Shown piece after piece: positions 6,549 through 14,886 of a DNA stretch of 26,100 nt. The stretch's first letter is position 1, and every line of letters starts with the position of its first letter. The stretch comes from Colwellia sp. (GTDB taxonomy: Bacteria > Pseudomonadota > Gammaproteobacteria > Enterobacterales > Alteromonadaceae): the NCBI GenBank assembly GCA_003521815.1, contig DPHE01000069.1, positions 11,555 through 37,654 of the forward strand, read 5' to 3'. The notes beneath the pieces are model-generated. The model was given only the letters and a program-made list of their open reading frames with translations, made no database searches and was not told the DNA's origin. A program made the translations under genes and the position numbers.

Positions 6549-6871
6549 ATCGATCAAAGATTTCCGGTGTTCTGTGATAAATGTATATGACTTCAATCTG
6601 CCATGATCAGAATAAAATAATTGAGCTATTGTGGATTACGCTGCTGATAATGTGGAACTTCAATAAAACACACTAGATTTAATAAACCTCGCCAGAAACT
6701 TGGTGGTTTTAAATAATGACTAGGAAATAATGTTCACATCTAATATTCATATTGAGCTATATCAAACGATATAAAATAATTACTAACAGGGGATGTTAGC
6801 AACTTTAGCTATAACTATTGTTATGTTGTACTCAACCTTAATTAAAAATACATAAACTTACTCTGGCTTTA
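6549..6871. other. Intergenic stretch without a supported gene
   Basis: This AT-rich stretch has no convincing coding frame. The only structure of note is CTAACA-GGGGA-TGTTAG at 6783-6799, a hairpin whose loop resembles a CsrA/RsmA target, just downstream of TTGAGC-N17-AATAAT. It overlaps the ATG (6793) of a 20-codon hydrophobic frame. Neither is well enough supported to be called a gene. Confidence 0.3.
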
Positions 6872-7084
6872 TTAAGCTCTAATAATCAACTGATCAAAAC
6901 CAAATAAATAGTTTAATTGCATACGTTTTTTCATCAAAAACATCGGCCAAATCAACGGGCCAAAAATCATACCCGCCAGAGTCCATCGTTTACAACTAAA
7001 GCCTGTTACTACCGCCTGACAATAAAAAAAAATGCCAAAGAGCACACTAAAAAAAAACACTAACAACACTACAAGTAACAACAT
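6872..7084 (-). CDS. Small membrane protein, family not recognised
   Basis: A 70-residue protein with a long N-terminal hydrophobic helix (about residues 1-28) and a second short hydrophobic segment. Between them is CKRWTLAGMIFGPLIWPMF, ending in the basic MKKRMQ; this reads like a conserved inner-membrane hairpin rather than chance sequence. GGA sits 8 nt before the ATG. It stands alone, leftward, between the fadJ terminator and the flavin-reductase promoter region. I cannot name a family; the function is unknown. Confidence 0.6.
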   Translation of the reverse strand: MLLLVVLLVFFFSVLFGIFFYCQAVVTGFSCKRWTLAGMIFGPLIWPMFLMKKRMQLNYLFGFDQLIIRA

Positions 7085-7350
7085 CGGATTTCCATAGTAA
7101 TAAAATATTTATCTAATTAAAGGCTAATAAGAATTGCATTCATTATCTCAATACTTATTATCTACAAATCGGCGGTAATATAATTAAATAAGCCACTTAA
7201 TTCAACTAAAATGTGCTTATTACAACTATTCAACAGGAAAATATAATAACAAGGGATCACCTGTCTTTATGGATCTATTTTGCCACTAGCCGGATCATTA
7301 TTTCATCACCATGATGTGTTTCGTTTTAGGTATATTATTCCTAGAATTAA
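7085..7350. other. Intergenic stretch upstream of the small membrane protein
   Basis: No open frame of note and no clear RNA gene. It should contain the promoter of the 70-residue membrane protein on the leftward strand, but I cannot point to a convincing -35/-10 pair. Confidence 0.3.
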
Positions 7351-7385
7351 AACAAAAAACGCCAATTCCTAAGAGTTAGCGTTTT
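7351..7385 (-). terminator. Rho-independent terminator after fadJ
   Basis: On the leftward strand a hairpin pairs AAAACGC (from 7385) with GCGTTTT (ending 7356), plus an inner 5-bp stem after one mismatch and a CTAA-type loop at 7369-7372. A T-rich run, TTTTTTGTTTT, follows. It starts 38 bp past the fadJ stop. Confidence 0.8.
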
Positions 7386-7422
7386 CAATTTACTTTATTG
7401 TAAAACGAGTTATCTATAAAAA

Positions 7423-9633
7423 TTAATAATAATGAGCTCCATTTGTAGCCATGGTAACTAACGCGTCACAAGGTGTATAACGCTCACCATATTGTTTTGC
7501 CCATTGGGTTAACTGCTCTACTAATGATGCTGCCCCAACCTTATCAATATACCGTAATGGACCGCCTAAAAATGGTGGAAAACCAATACCGAAAATAGCA
7601 CCAACATCTCCATCACGAGCATTACGAACAATGCCTTCATCAACACAACGTGCCGCTTCATTGAGCATCATATAGGTGCAACGTTTTGCTATTTCATTAG
7701 CTGATATTTTGCCTACAGGGTTTACGCCTAATAAAGTATAAATACTGGTATCGACTTGCTTACCCTTTGGTTGAAATACCTGCTTAGGTCCTTTCTTCAC
7801 ATTATTACCATATAAATAAAAACCTTTGTTCGCTTTTTTACCTAAACGCCCATCATCAAGTAGCTTACTAAAAGCAGTGGGAGCTGCGAAACGTTCACCT
7901 AAATCAGCTTGCAAAATTGGACCTATCTTCGCGCCAACATCAATCCCTACTTCATCTAGCAACTGCATTGGCCCAACAGGGAAACCAAAATCAACTAAGG
8001 CTTTATCAAGCTTATCAATGGGCTCACCTGCAAGTAATAAAATAGCGGCTTCATTTATATACGGCGCTAAAATACGATTAACATAAAAGCCGGCTTTATC
8101 TTTAACAACTATCGGTGTTTTACCTTGTTTTTTAGCAAATGCGACTGTCGTTGAAATAGTTTGATCCGAAGTAGCGTTATGAGGAATAATTTCTACTAGT
8201 GGCATTTTATCTACTGGTGAGAAATAATGTAGACCTATCACATTTTCCGGGCGCGCCGCTTTATCTGCAATTTTGCCAATAGGCAAACTTGAAGTATTAC
8301 TGGCAAATATCGTTGACGCGTTAGTCTGTTGTTCAACCTCAACCACCATGTTTTGCTTTAATTCTAAATTCTCAAATACCGCTTCTACTACAATATCAAC
8401 CTCTTTAAAGCCAGAGTAATCAATGGTGCCGGTGATCATAGACAACTGCTTTTGCATTTCACTGCTGCGAATAAACCGACGTTTAACTTTTTTAGCTAAT
8501 ACATCATAGCTATATTTTATTGCATTACTAATCCCTTGGTGACTAATATCGTTAATACGTGCCGGTATATTTGCCTTAGTTGCAGTAACAAAAGCGATTC
8601 CTCCCCCCATTAAACCACCACCAAGCACACCGGCCTTAGTAATTTTTTTAGGCATAACATCCGCTATCCCCTGTTCTTTTTTCATGGCAGTGGTCGCAAA
8701 GAAAAGGTTACGTAATTGAGCGGATACGTCACTCATGGCAAGCTCCGCAAAATGCTCAGCTTCAAGTTGGTAGCCTTTTTCGGATGACTGCTCCATACCT
8801 GTTTTCACACAATTGATAATTTTTATTGGTGCAGGATAGTTACCCTTCGTTTTTGATAAAACTGATTTTTTCGCTTGCTTGTAAACAACACCACGACCAA
8901 CAGAAGTACCTTCAAGAAACTTATTCATTAATGATGATTTAAATTTTACCGCTTGTGTAAAGTTTCCTGCAAGTGCCATGTTTTCAGCGGTCGCTATTAA
9001 AATACTATTAGGGACAACATCGTTCACTAAACCTGCTTTCAATGCTTGATTTGCTCTGAGTTGTTTACCTGTTAGCATCATATCTAATGCTTTTTGTACG
9101 CCCACTAACTTAGGTAACCGTTGAGTTCCGCCACTACCCGGTAATAAACCTAATTGCACTTCAGGTAAACCTAACGCCGTTTTAGTACTGTCACTACAGA
9201 CACGAGCGTGACAGGCCATCGCGAGTTCTAATCCACCTCCTAAGCATGCACCATGAATGGCAGCAACAACAGGAACATTTAACTGTTCAAGTTGTAAAAA
9301 AACATTTTGACCCTGGCGAGAAAGTGCAACGACTTCTTCACTCGTTTTGCAATCATCTATCATCTTGATATCAGCACCAGCAACAAAAGAATCTTGCTTG
9401 CCACTACATAAAACAATACCGGTAATAGATGAATCACCTTTAATTTCAGTCAGCACATCAGTAACTTGCTCGGTGAACTCAGCTTTAAGCGTATTCATGG
9501 TGTCATTGACAACATCCATCAGCAAATGAGCAATGCCATTTTCATGGCGAATCAAACTAAAAGCACTTTTTTTACAATTGTTATCTTCGCTGGTGTTCAA
9601 CTCGTTAGCAGTCTCTTTGTTATTATCATTCAT
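7423..9633 (-). CDS. fadJ: Fatty acid oxidation complex alpha subunit FadJ
   Basis: A 736-residue cytoplasmic multifunctional protein with enoyl-CoA hydratase/isomerase activity at the N-terminus and 3-hydroxyacyl-CoA dehydrogenase at the C-terminus. It pairs with the FadI thiolase to complete beta-oxidation cycles. Hydratase motifs are AAIHGACLGGGLELAMACHA and LPEVQLGLLPGSGGTQRLP, which carry the two catalytic glutamates. The dehydrogenase half shows the NAD-binding GGGLMGGGIA, ASNTSSLPI and the catalytic LHYFSPVDKMPLVE histidine, then DKAGFYVNRI and a late NEAARCVDEG. A frame exists 16 codons further upstream, but the start is set at ATG 9633: it has GGAG 8 nt upstream and overlaps the fadI stop by one base (TAATG). 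The fadI partner and size favour FadJ over FadB. Confidence 0.93.
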   Translation of the reverse strand: MNDNNKETANELNTSEDNNCKKSAFSLIRHENGIAHLLMDVVNDTMNTLKAEFTEQVTDVLTEIKGDSSITGIVLCSGKQDSFVAGADIKMIDDCKTSEEVVALSRQGQNVFLQLEQLNVPVVAAIHGACLGGGLELAMACHARVCSDSTKTALGLPEVQLGLLPGSGGTQRLPKLVGVQKALDMMLTGKQLRANQALKAGLVNDVVPNSILIATAENMALAGNFTQAVKFKSSLMNKFLEGTSVGRGVVYKQAKKSVLSKTKGNYPAPIKIINCVKTGMEQSSEKGYQLEAEHFAELAMSDVSAQLRNLFFATTAMKKEQGIADVMPKKITKAGVLGGGLMGGGIAFVTATKANIPARINDISHQGISNAIKYSYDVLAKKVKRRFIRSSEMQKQLSMITGTIDYSGFKEVDIVVEAVFENLELKQNMVVEVEQQTNASTIFASNTSSLPIGKIADKAARPENVIGLHYFSPVDKMPLVEIIPHNATSDQTISTTVAFAKKQGKTPIVVKDKAGFYVNRILAPYINEAAILLLAGEPIDKLDKALVDFGFPVGPMQLLDEVGIDVGAKIGPILQADLGERFAAPTAFSKLLDDGRLGKKANKGFYLYGNNVKKGPKQVFQPKGKQVDTSIYTLLGVNPVGKISANEIAKRCTYMMLNEAARCVDEGIVRNARDGDVGAIFGIGFPPFLGGPLRYIDKVGAASLVEQLTQWAKQYGERYTPCDALVTMATNGAHYY

Positions 9634-10937
9634 TAATCTGTCTCCACTATCATAGCAGCGCCTAAACCACCGGCCGCACAAGCAGTAGCTAAACCTACGC
9701 CACCACCACGACGATTTAATTCATTCAAAGTTTGTGTAATCAAGCGAGCGCCTGTTGCAGCAAAAGGATGACCATAAGCCAATGAACCGCCCATCACATT
9801 AAACTTAGCCATATCTATATCACCAATCGCTTTATTACGCCCCAAATGTTCTTTGGCAAATTTATCACTGGCAAACATTTTCATATTTGCTAATGCTTGC
9901 GCCGCAAAAGCTTCATGCATTTCAATGAGATCTAAGTCAGCTAATTCCATGCCTGCGCGCTTTAACGCAATTGGCGTAGCATAACTTGGCCCCATCAACA
10001 TATCTTGCCAAACATCAATTGCAGCAAAACCAAAACTACGAATATATCCTAGCGGCTTATAACCGAGCTCTTTTGCTCTACCTTCGCGCATTAATAATAT
10101 TGCCGCGCCGCCATCAGTCATTGGTGTACTGGTTGCCGCAGTCACTGTGCCATGCTTACGATCAAAACAAGGACGCAGTTTGGCGTATCCTGCTAACGAA
10201 GAGTTTTCTCGAATACAATTATCTTTACCAATATAGCTTTTGTATGGCTCACTATGGGCGGTCATTACTTCACCAGCAAGCTTCCCTTCTGCCCAGTTTT
10301 GCGCTGCTAACGTATGAGAGCGATGCGCTAATACATCTTGTTCTTCACGAGAGATGTTATAGGTTTTAGCCATTTGCTCTGCCGTTTGTCCCATAGATAT
10401 CCCAGTAGAATATTCTGCGACAGCAGGCGCAACTGGCAGTATATCTTTTAAACCCAGCTTTCTAATCAAGGCAATTTTTTGACCTAGGGTTTTAGTTTTA
10501 CTTAAATCTAATAACGTACGAGCAAACTTTTTCGAAACACCAATAGGTGCAACAGAAGAAGAGTCAGCGCCGCCAGCAATCCCAACATCGACAAAACCTG
10601 CCATGATAGATTCAGCAATATTCACTGTTGATTGAAAACTCGTCGCACAAGCACGCGAAACACTATAAGCATCGGTATGAGGATTCATACCCGTACCTAG
10701 TACAATTTCACGGGCAATATTTGGCGCTTCAGGCATTTGTATCACTTGACCAAAAACACATTGATCAATAATTGCGGGATCAATATCATATTTTTTCAAT
10801 AATTCATTAACAACTAACTTACCTAAATCAACAGCTGGCACACCATGAAAAGCGGTCGCTTGTTTCACGAAAGGGGTTCTAATACCGGCAACAACTGCAA
10901 TACGCTCACCCGTTGACGTGGTCATTTTTATCGACAT
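9633..10937 (-). CDS. fadI: Acetyl-CoA acyltransferase FadI (beta-ketothiolase)
   Basis: A 434-residue cytoplasmic thiolase that cleaves 3-ketoacyl-CoA to acetyl-CoA and a shortened acyl-CoA, forming the beta subunit of the FadIJ complex. The nucleophilic cysteine is C97 in SRACATSFQS. The histidine of EMHEAFAAQ, the GHPFAATGAR histidine and the second cysteine in ATACAAGGLGAA complete the active site. The length and the KKFARTLLDLSK insertion fit FadI rather than the shorter FadA (~390 residues). It is the first gene of the fadIJ operon, with GGAG ~10 nt before the ATG at 10937; a second ATG four codons in (MTTSTGE) is also possible. A FadR-like palindrome lies 62 bp upstream. Confidence 0.93.
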   Translation of the reverse strand: MSIKMTTSTGERIAVVAGIRTPFVKQATAFHGVPAVDLGKLVVNELLKKYDIDPAIIDQCVFGQVIQMPEAPNIAREIVLGTGMNPHTDAYSVSRACATSFQSTVNIAESIMAGFVDVGIAGGADSSSVAPIGVSKKFARTLLDLSKTKTLGQKIALIRKLGLKDILPVAPAVAEYSTGISMGQTAEQMAKTYNISREEQDVLAHRSHTLAAQNWAEGKLAGEVMTAHSEPYKSYIGKDNCIRENSSLAGYAKLRPCFDRKHGTVTAATSTPMTDGGAAILLMREGRAKELGYKPLGYIRSFGFAAIDVWQDMLMGPSYATPIALKRAGMELADLDLIEMHEAFAAQALANMKMFASDKFAKEHLGRNKAIGDIDMAKFNVMGGSLAYGHPFAATGARLITQTLNELNRRGGGVGLATACAAGGLGAAMIVETD

Positions 10938-10998
10938 ATTTATTGTTCTCCGGTTAACGCTTTCAATTTATATTTTGCTTAATGTGCAACAAAACAAG

Positions 10999-11011
10999 GA
11001 GGTCAGACCTC
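10999..11011. promoter_or_regulatory. Candidate FadR operator (GAGGTC-A-GACCTC)
   Basis: A perfect 13-bp palindrome containing the GGTCNGACC core of the FadR box as known from E. coli and Vibrio. It lies 62-74 bp before the fadI start, next to TTGTTT (leftward, 10997-10992), a plausible -35 for fadIJ. The flanks differ from the full E. coli consensus, so another GntR-type regulator is possible. Confidence 0.5.
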
Positions 11012-11110
11012 TATAGGGTTGTCCTTGATTTTAACGAACTATCAAAAAATATCAATGCTTGTTTTTCATCCTATACTAAGCACAACCTGTATAAATTGTT
11101 ACAATTAGAC

Positions 11111-11140
11111 TTGTTTTATTCAACATTAACCTTATATAAA
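11111..11140 (+). promoter_or_regulatory. Promoter candidate for the MoxR-Bat operon
   Basis: TTGTTT (11111-11116) is followed by TATATA or TATAAA (11133-11140) with 16 or 18 bp between, ~70 bp before the MoxR start. It is the best sigma-70-like pair in the gap between fadI and the MoxR gene. Confidence 0.4.
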
Positions 11141-11207
11141 ATGCTAGAGTGCATTTGGGTTAACACTTATTTTCTTATATAAATAATAAATAAAATTCAG
11201 GGTAAAC

Positions 11208-12173
11208 ATGGCAATTGAACATTTTTCCACATTAAAAGAACATTTATCTACGCAAATTATTGGTCAACCTGCTTTTGTTGAAAATCTACTTATTGCCTTG
11301 TTAGCAAATGGTCATTTAATTGTTGAAGGTCCTCCTGGCTTAGCAAAAACTCGTGCGGTTAATGCATTAGCTGATGGCCTAGAAGCAGACTTTCATCGCA
11401 TTCAATTTACACCAGATTTATTACCCGCTGATTTAACGGGTACCGATATATATCGCCCAGAAGATGGCTCGTTTGTATTTCAAGCAGGTCCTTTATTTCA
11501 AAATTTAGTGTTAGCTGATGAAATTAACCGTGCTCCTGCTAAAGTGCAATCAGCGCTATTAGAAGCGATGGCTGAGGGACAAGTCACGGTTGGTAGAAAA
11601 ACGTATCAACTACCTGAACTTTTTTTAGTCATGGCAACTCAGAACCCTATTGAGCAAGAAGGTACTTATCCTTTACCTGAAGCGCAATTAGATCGATTTT
11701 TAATGCATTTAGAAATTGGTTATCCTGATGCAACAAGTGAGCTAGCGATATTAAAACTAAACCGTGGTGAAGCCTTAATTGGTGCTAATCACGACAAACC
11801 AGCGCTAAGAGTATTAAGCCAAACAGAAATCTTTGATGCTCGAAAACAAGTACTTAATATTCATATGGCTCCCACACTTGAAGCATATATGGTTGATTTG
11901 ATTATTGCGACTCGCCAGCCAGAAAAGTATGATGATAAATTAAAATCATGGTTATCTTATGGTGCTAGCCCTCGTGCTACTATCGCTTTAGACCGATGTG
12001 CGCGCGCACGCGCGTGGTTACATAACCGAGATTATGTTAGCCCCGAGGATATTCAAGCCGTATTACACAATGTATTAAGACATAGAATAATTCTTAGCTA
12101 TCAAGCTGAAGCAGAAGGTATTACGCCCAACCAATTAATAGACCACTTATTAAGCTTAGTTGCCGTTGCTTAG
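11208..12173 (+). CDS. MoxR-type AAA+ ATPase
   Basis: A 321-residue cytoplasmic AAA+ ATPase of the MoxR subfamily, thought to act as a chaperone with the neighbouring VWA proteins. Walker A is GPPGLAKT at residues 41-48 and Walker B LVLADE at 100-105, followed by NRAPAKVQSALLEAMAEGQVTVG. Sensor motifs are seen in VMATQNPIEQEGTYPLPEAQLDRF and, near the C-terminus, SYGASPRATIALDR. AGGG sits 6 nt before the ATG. It starts the Bat operon, the usual order (MoxR, DUF58, DUF4381, VWA, VWA-TPR, BatD). Near its 3' end, positions 11996-12016 form an unusually GC-rich alternating purine-pyrimidine stretch coding for RCARARAW. Confidence 0.94.
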   Translation: MAIEHFSTLKEHLSTQIIGQPAFVENLLIALLANGHLIVEGPPGLAKTRAVNALADGLEADFHRIQFTPDLLPADLTGTDIYRPEDGSFVFQAGPLFQNLVLADEINRAPAKVQSALLEAMAEGQVTVGRKTYQLPELFLVMATQNPIEQEGTYPLPEAQLDRFLMHLEIGYPDATSELAILKLNRGEALIGANHDKPALRVLSQTEIFDARKQVLNIHMAPTLEAYMVDLIIATRQPEKYDDKLKSWLSYGASPRATIALDRCARARAWLHNRDYVSPEDIQAVLHNVLRHRIILSYQAEAEGITPNQLIDHLLSLVAVA

Positions 12174-12195
12174 CTACTAATAAAAGAAGTGATTT

Positions 12196-13293
12196 ATGTG
12201 GTTTAAACAAAAAAAATCGAATAAAAGACAAGACTCTTCGGTATCTGTTTGTCAAGTTCAACTAGCAAGTATTAACAGTAATGGTGTTGAACTTGCCATG
12301 ACTGAGCTATTACATTATCAAAATAAAACTGCCTTAATAGATTTATCCTCGAGAAAAAATATTCACGGGCAAATGTCTGGTAATTACTTATCGCGTAATA
12401 AAGGCCGCGGTATGGAATTTGATGAGGTTCGTCATTATCAAACAGGTGATGACATTCGTGCGATTGACTGGCGAGTAACCGCCCGAACAGGGAAAACTCA
12501 TACAAAGCTATTTAGAGAGGAATTAGAACGTCCTGTGCTTATCGCTACAGATTTAAGTGCCAGTATGCACTTTGGTAGTAAACTATTATTTAAATCAGTT
12601 CAAGCGGCACATTTAGCCTCATTAGTAGCTTGGCATGCAAAAAATCGTGGTGATCGTCTAGGTGGAATCGTTTTTAATCAAACTGAGCATTTAGAATTAA
12701 AGCCAAGAAGTCGTAAAGAAGGCGTATTGCATTATTTACATGCGCTAACGTCTTTACATCACTCTCTGTCTCACTCACAAAACACTTCGCAACAGAACTC
12801 AAAACATCAACCATTGACAGAAAAATCGACTAATAACCAAGATTATTTTAATGATAACTGCGCTCGCATAAGGCAAATAGCCAAACCCGGCTCACTGGTT
12901 TATTTAATTACTGATGCACAACCAATCAAAGATGTATTAATTCAAGATACCAACCAAAAAACAAGCTTAATTCAAGAAAATAGTGCCTTACGTCACCTAA
13001 CTCAAATAAGTAAACATTGTGAATTAGTCATTTGTTTAATTACCGACCCGCTTGAGCAAGAGTTACCAACCAGTACAGTCAAACTAAATGTAACGCTAAC
13101 CGATGGTAACAATCGACAACAGTTAACCTTGGGTGACACAAAAACTTCAAAGTTTTATAAGCAACAAGCTGAAACTGTTTTTGAGCAATGTTCAAAACTA
13201 CTAACGAAGGCTGGTGCGAGAGTTATTAGTTTTAGTGCAGGACAAACACTAGAACAACAACTCAAAGATGGAGCGCTGTTTTGCAACCAATAA
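12196..13293 (+). CDS. DUF58 domain protein (MoxR-associated)
   Basis: A 365-residue protein with the DUF58 signature GRGMEFDEVRHYQTGDDIRAIDW (residues 70-92, quoted as GRGMEFDEVR and YQTGDDIRAIDW) and a VWA-like continuation whose DLSASM motif (119-124) resembles a metal-ion adhesion site. There is no membrane segment, so it is probably cytoplasmic or peripheral. A glutamine/serine-rich linker lies at about residues 192-215. The role is unknown, but it sits between MoxR and the VWA genes as in Bat operons. It starts 22 bp after the MoxR stop with AGAAG before the ATG. Its 3' end overlaps the next gene by 13 bp. Confidence 0.88.
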   Translation: MWFKQKKSNKRQDSSVSVCQVQLASINSNGVELAMTELLHYQNKTALIDLSSRKNIHGQMSGNYLSRNKGRGMEFDEVRHYQTGDDIRAIDWRVTARTGKTHTKLFREELERPVLIATDLSASMHFGSKLLFKSVQAAHLASLVAWHAKNRGDRLGGIVFNQTEHLELKPRSRKEGVLHYLHALTSLHHSLSHSQNTSQQNSKHQPLTEKSTNNQDYFNDNCARIRQIAKPGSLVYLITDAQPIKDVLIQDTNQKTSLIQENSALRHLTQISKHCELVICLITDPLEQELPTSTVKLNVTLTDGNNRQQLTLGDTKTSKFYKQQAETVFEQCSKLLTKAGARVISFSAGQTLEQQLKDGALFCNQ

Positions 13294-13874
13294 ACACTAA
13301 TCCTATGCAAACAAATGCCTTACCTGATAATCCCTTAGCATTGCAAGATATTCATGTGCCTGAGCAAATAACCAACTATCCCATCGCCTATGGTTGGTGG
13401 ATATTAGCCGTATTACTATTACTAGCTATTGTACTTATCATAGTAAAATTCAAAAAATCAGCAAAGCGCAATCAAATAAAAAAACAAGCATTAACACAGC
13501 TAAAAAATAATGTGGACATCAACAACAGCGAACTCATCTCCTTACTAAAATGGGCTGCTATGCATTACTTTTCTCGTGTTGAACTTGCCAAGCTTTATGG
13601 TGAAGCATTGCAACATTTTTTAGTAAAAAAATTACCAGAAAAGCATCAAATAAAATTTATTGAATTAAGTAATGAAGCTTTTAAACGCCAATATCATGCA
13701 CCTTTTCATAACGAAGTAGATACTAGCTTTCAGCAAGCTGTACTGCTTTGGCTCAATCAAGCACTCCCTCCTAAAAAACTAAAAGAATCGCAGCAAACGA
13801 AGCAAAAAAATACTGACACACACAAGAATGCTCACAGTAATCTTCAACAGAAAATTGAAGGAGTTAGTCCATGA
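13281..13874 (+). CDS. DUF4381 single-pass membrane protein
   Basis: A 197-residue inner-membrane protein of the Bat operon. It has a short N-terminal region (ALQDIHVPEQI), one transmembrane helix at about residues 40-60 and a cytoplasmic helical domain (about 62-165), with a lysine/glutamine-rich tail. The NPLALQDIHVPEQITNYP segment followed by a GWW helix matches DUF4381 as I know it. The start is TTG 13281: GGAG is 7 nt upstream, whereas ATG 13305 lacks a site. It overlaps DUF58 by 13 bp at its start and the next gene by ATGA at its end, so translation is coupled. The function is unknown beyond the operon. Confidence 0.82.
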   Translation: MQPINTNPMQTNALPDNPLALQDIHVPEQITNYPIAYGWWILAVLLLLAIVLIIVKFKKSAKRNQIKKQALTQLKNNVDINNSELISLLKWAAMHYFSRVELAKLYGEALQHFLVKKLPEKHQIKFIELSNEAFKRQYHAPFHNEVDTSFQQAVLLWLNQALPPKKLKESQQTKQKNTDTHKNAHSNLQQKIEGVSP

Positions 13875-14866
13875 TCACTTTTGCTTGGCCTTGGTTATTA
13901 TTGTTATTACCGCTACCCTTATTAGTTTATTGGCTGCCCAAAAAACGCAACAATCGCACGAGTGCAGCGCTGGTCATACCGCAATTATTGTCAAATATAT
14001 CAGCAAATATCACCATTCAAACAAATAAAAAATCACCACTGATTATTTTAGCTTTATGTTGGTCATTAACCGTATTAGCCTTAAGCCAACCCGAATGGCT
14101 AGGTGATGCCATCGATATTCCAACCGAAGGTAGAGAGATGATGATTGCCGTTGATTTATCCGGCAGTATGCAAATTGAAGACATGAGCTTAAACGGTAGT
14201 GCGGTAAATCGATTAGATATGCTAAAAGTAGTACTGGGTGACTTTATTGAGCGCCGTGTAGGAGACCGTCTTGGTTTAATCTTGTTTGCCGACGATGCTT
14301 ATATGCAAACCCCAATGACGTTTGATAGAAAAACCGTTAAGCAAATGCTGGATGAAAGTGTACTGGGGTTAGTCGGTAGAAAAACCGCTATCGGCGATGC
14401 CATAGCGCTTGCCGTTAAGCGCTTTGACGCTAAAGAAGAATCCAACAAAATTTTATTACTATTGACAGATGGTCAAAATACGGCGGGTAAAATAACGCCT
14501 GAACAAGCGCTTGAACTGGCAGTTGCTAGAGATATAACCATATACACTATAGGTATTGGTGCAGAGGTTATGTTGCAGAAGTCACTTTTTGGTACCCGTC
14601 GTGTCAATCCGTCAAGTGAGTTAGACGAGCGAACTTTAACTAAGTTAGCACAACAAACAGGTGGTAAATATTTTCGCGCCAAAGACACCCAAGGTATGCA
14701 GTTAATTTATAGTTTACTCGACCAACTAGAGCCGGTAGAACAAGATCAGCAACAAATGCGCCCTTTAACGGCATTATTTTACTGGCCATTGTCGTTAGCG
14801 TTCCTATTGAGCACAGTCTATTTGCTTGTTATCAACTTATCCCCCTTTTTCCGTAGAACAATTTAG
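13871..14866 (+). CDS. batA: VWA-domain membrane protein, BatA-like
   Basis: A 331-residue inner-membrane protein with a von Willebrand factor A domain between membrane segments. Helices lie at about residues 5-22 and 56-73, and a C-terminal helix at about 303-325 anchors it. The metal-ion adhesion site DLSGS (95-99) is intact, with a later threonine in TPMTF and LLLLTDGQN completing it. BatA homologues are linked to aerotolerance and envelope stress and are predicted to work with the MoxR ATPase. Its ATGA start overlaps the DUF4381 stop, and it is followed 20 bp later by the second VWA gene. Confidence 0.9.
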   Translation: MITFAWPWLLLLLPLPLLVYWLPKKRNNRTSAALVIPQLLSNISANITIQTNKKSPLIILALCWSLTVLALSQPEWLGDAIDIPTEGREMMIAVDLSGSMQIEDMSLNGSAVNRLDMLKVVLGDFIERRVGDRLGLILFADDAYMQTPMTFDRKTVKQMLDESVLGLVGRKTAIGDAIALAVKRFDAKEESNKILLLLTDGQNTAGKITPEQALELAVARDITIYTIGIGAEVMLQKSLFGTRRVNPSSELDERTLTKLAQQTGGKYFRAKDTQGMQLIYSLLDQLEPVEQDQQQMRPLTALFYWPLSLAFLLSTVYLLVINLSPFFRRTI

Positions 14867-14886
14867 GTTTTATAATTTAGATAATA

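Noticed and set aside
9986..10369. A 127-codon frame opposite fadI
   Set aside because: It is antisense to the strongly conserved thiolase coding sequence; a shadow frame.
10982..11182. A 66-codon rightward frame between fadI and the MoxR gene
   Set aside because: It covers the FadR-like operator and the MoxR promoter, has no ribosome-binding site and an unremarkable composition.
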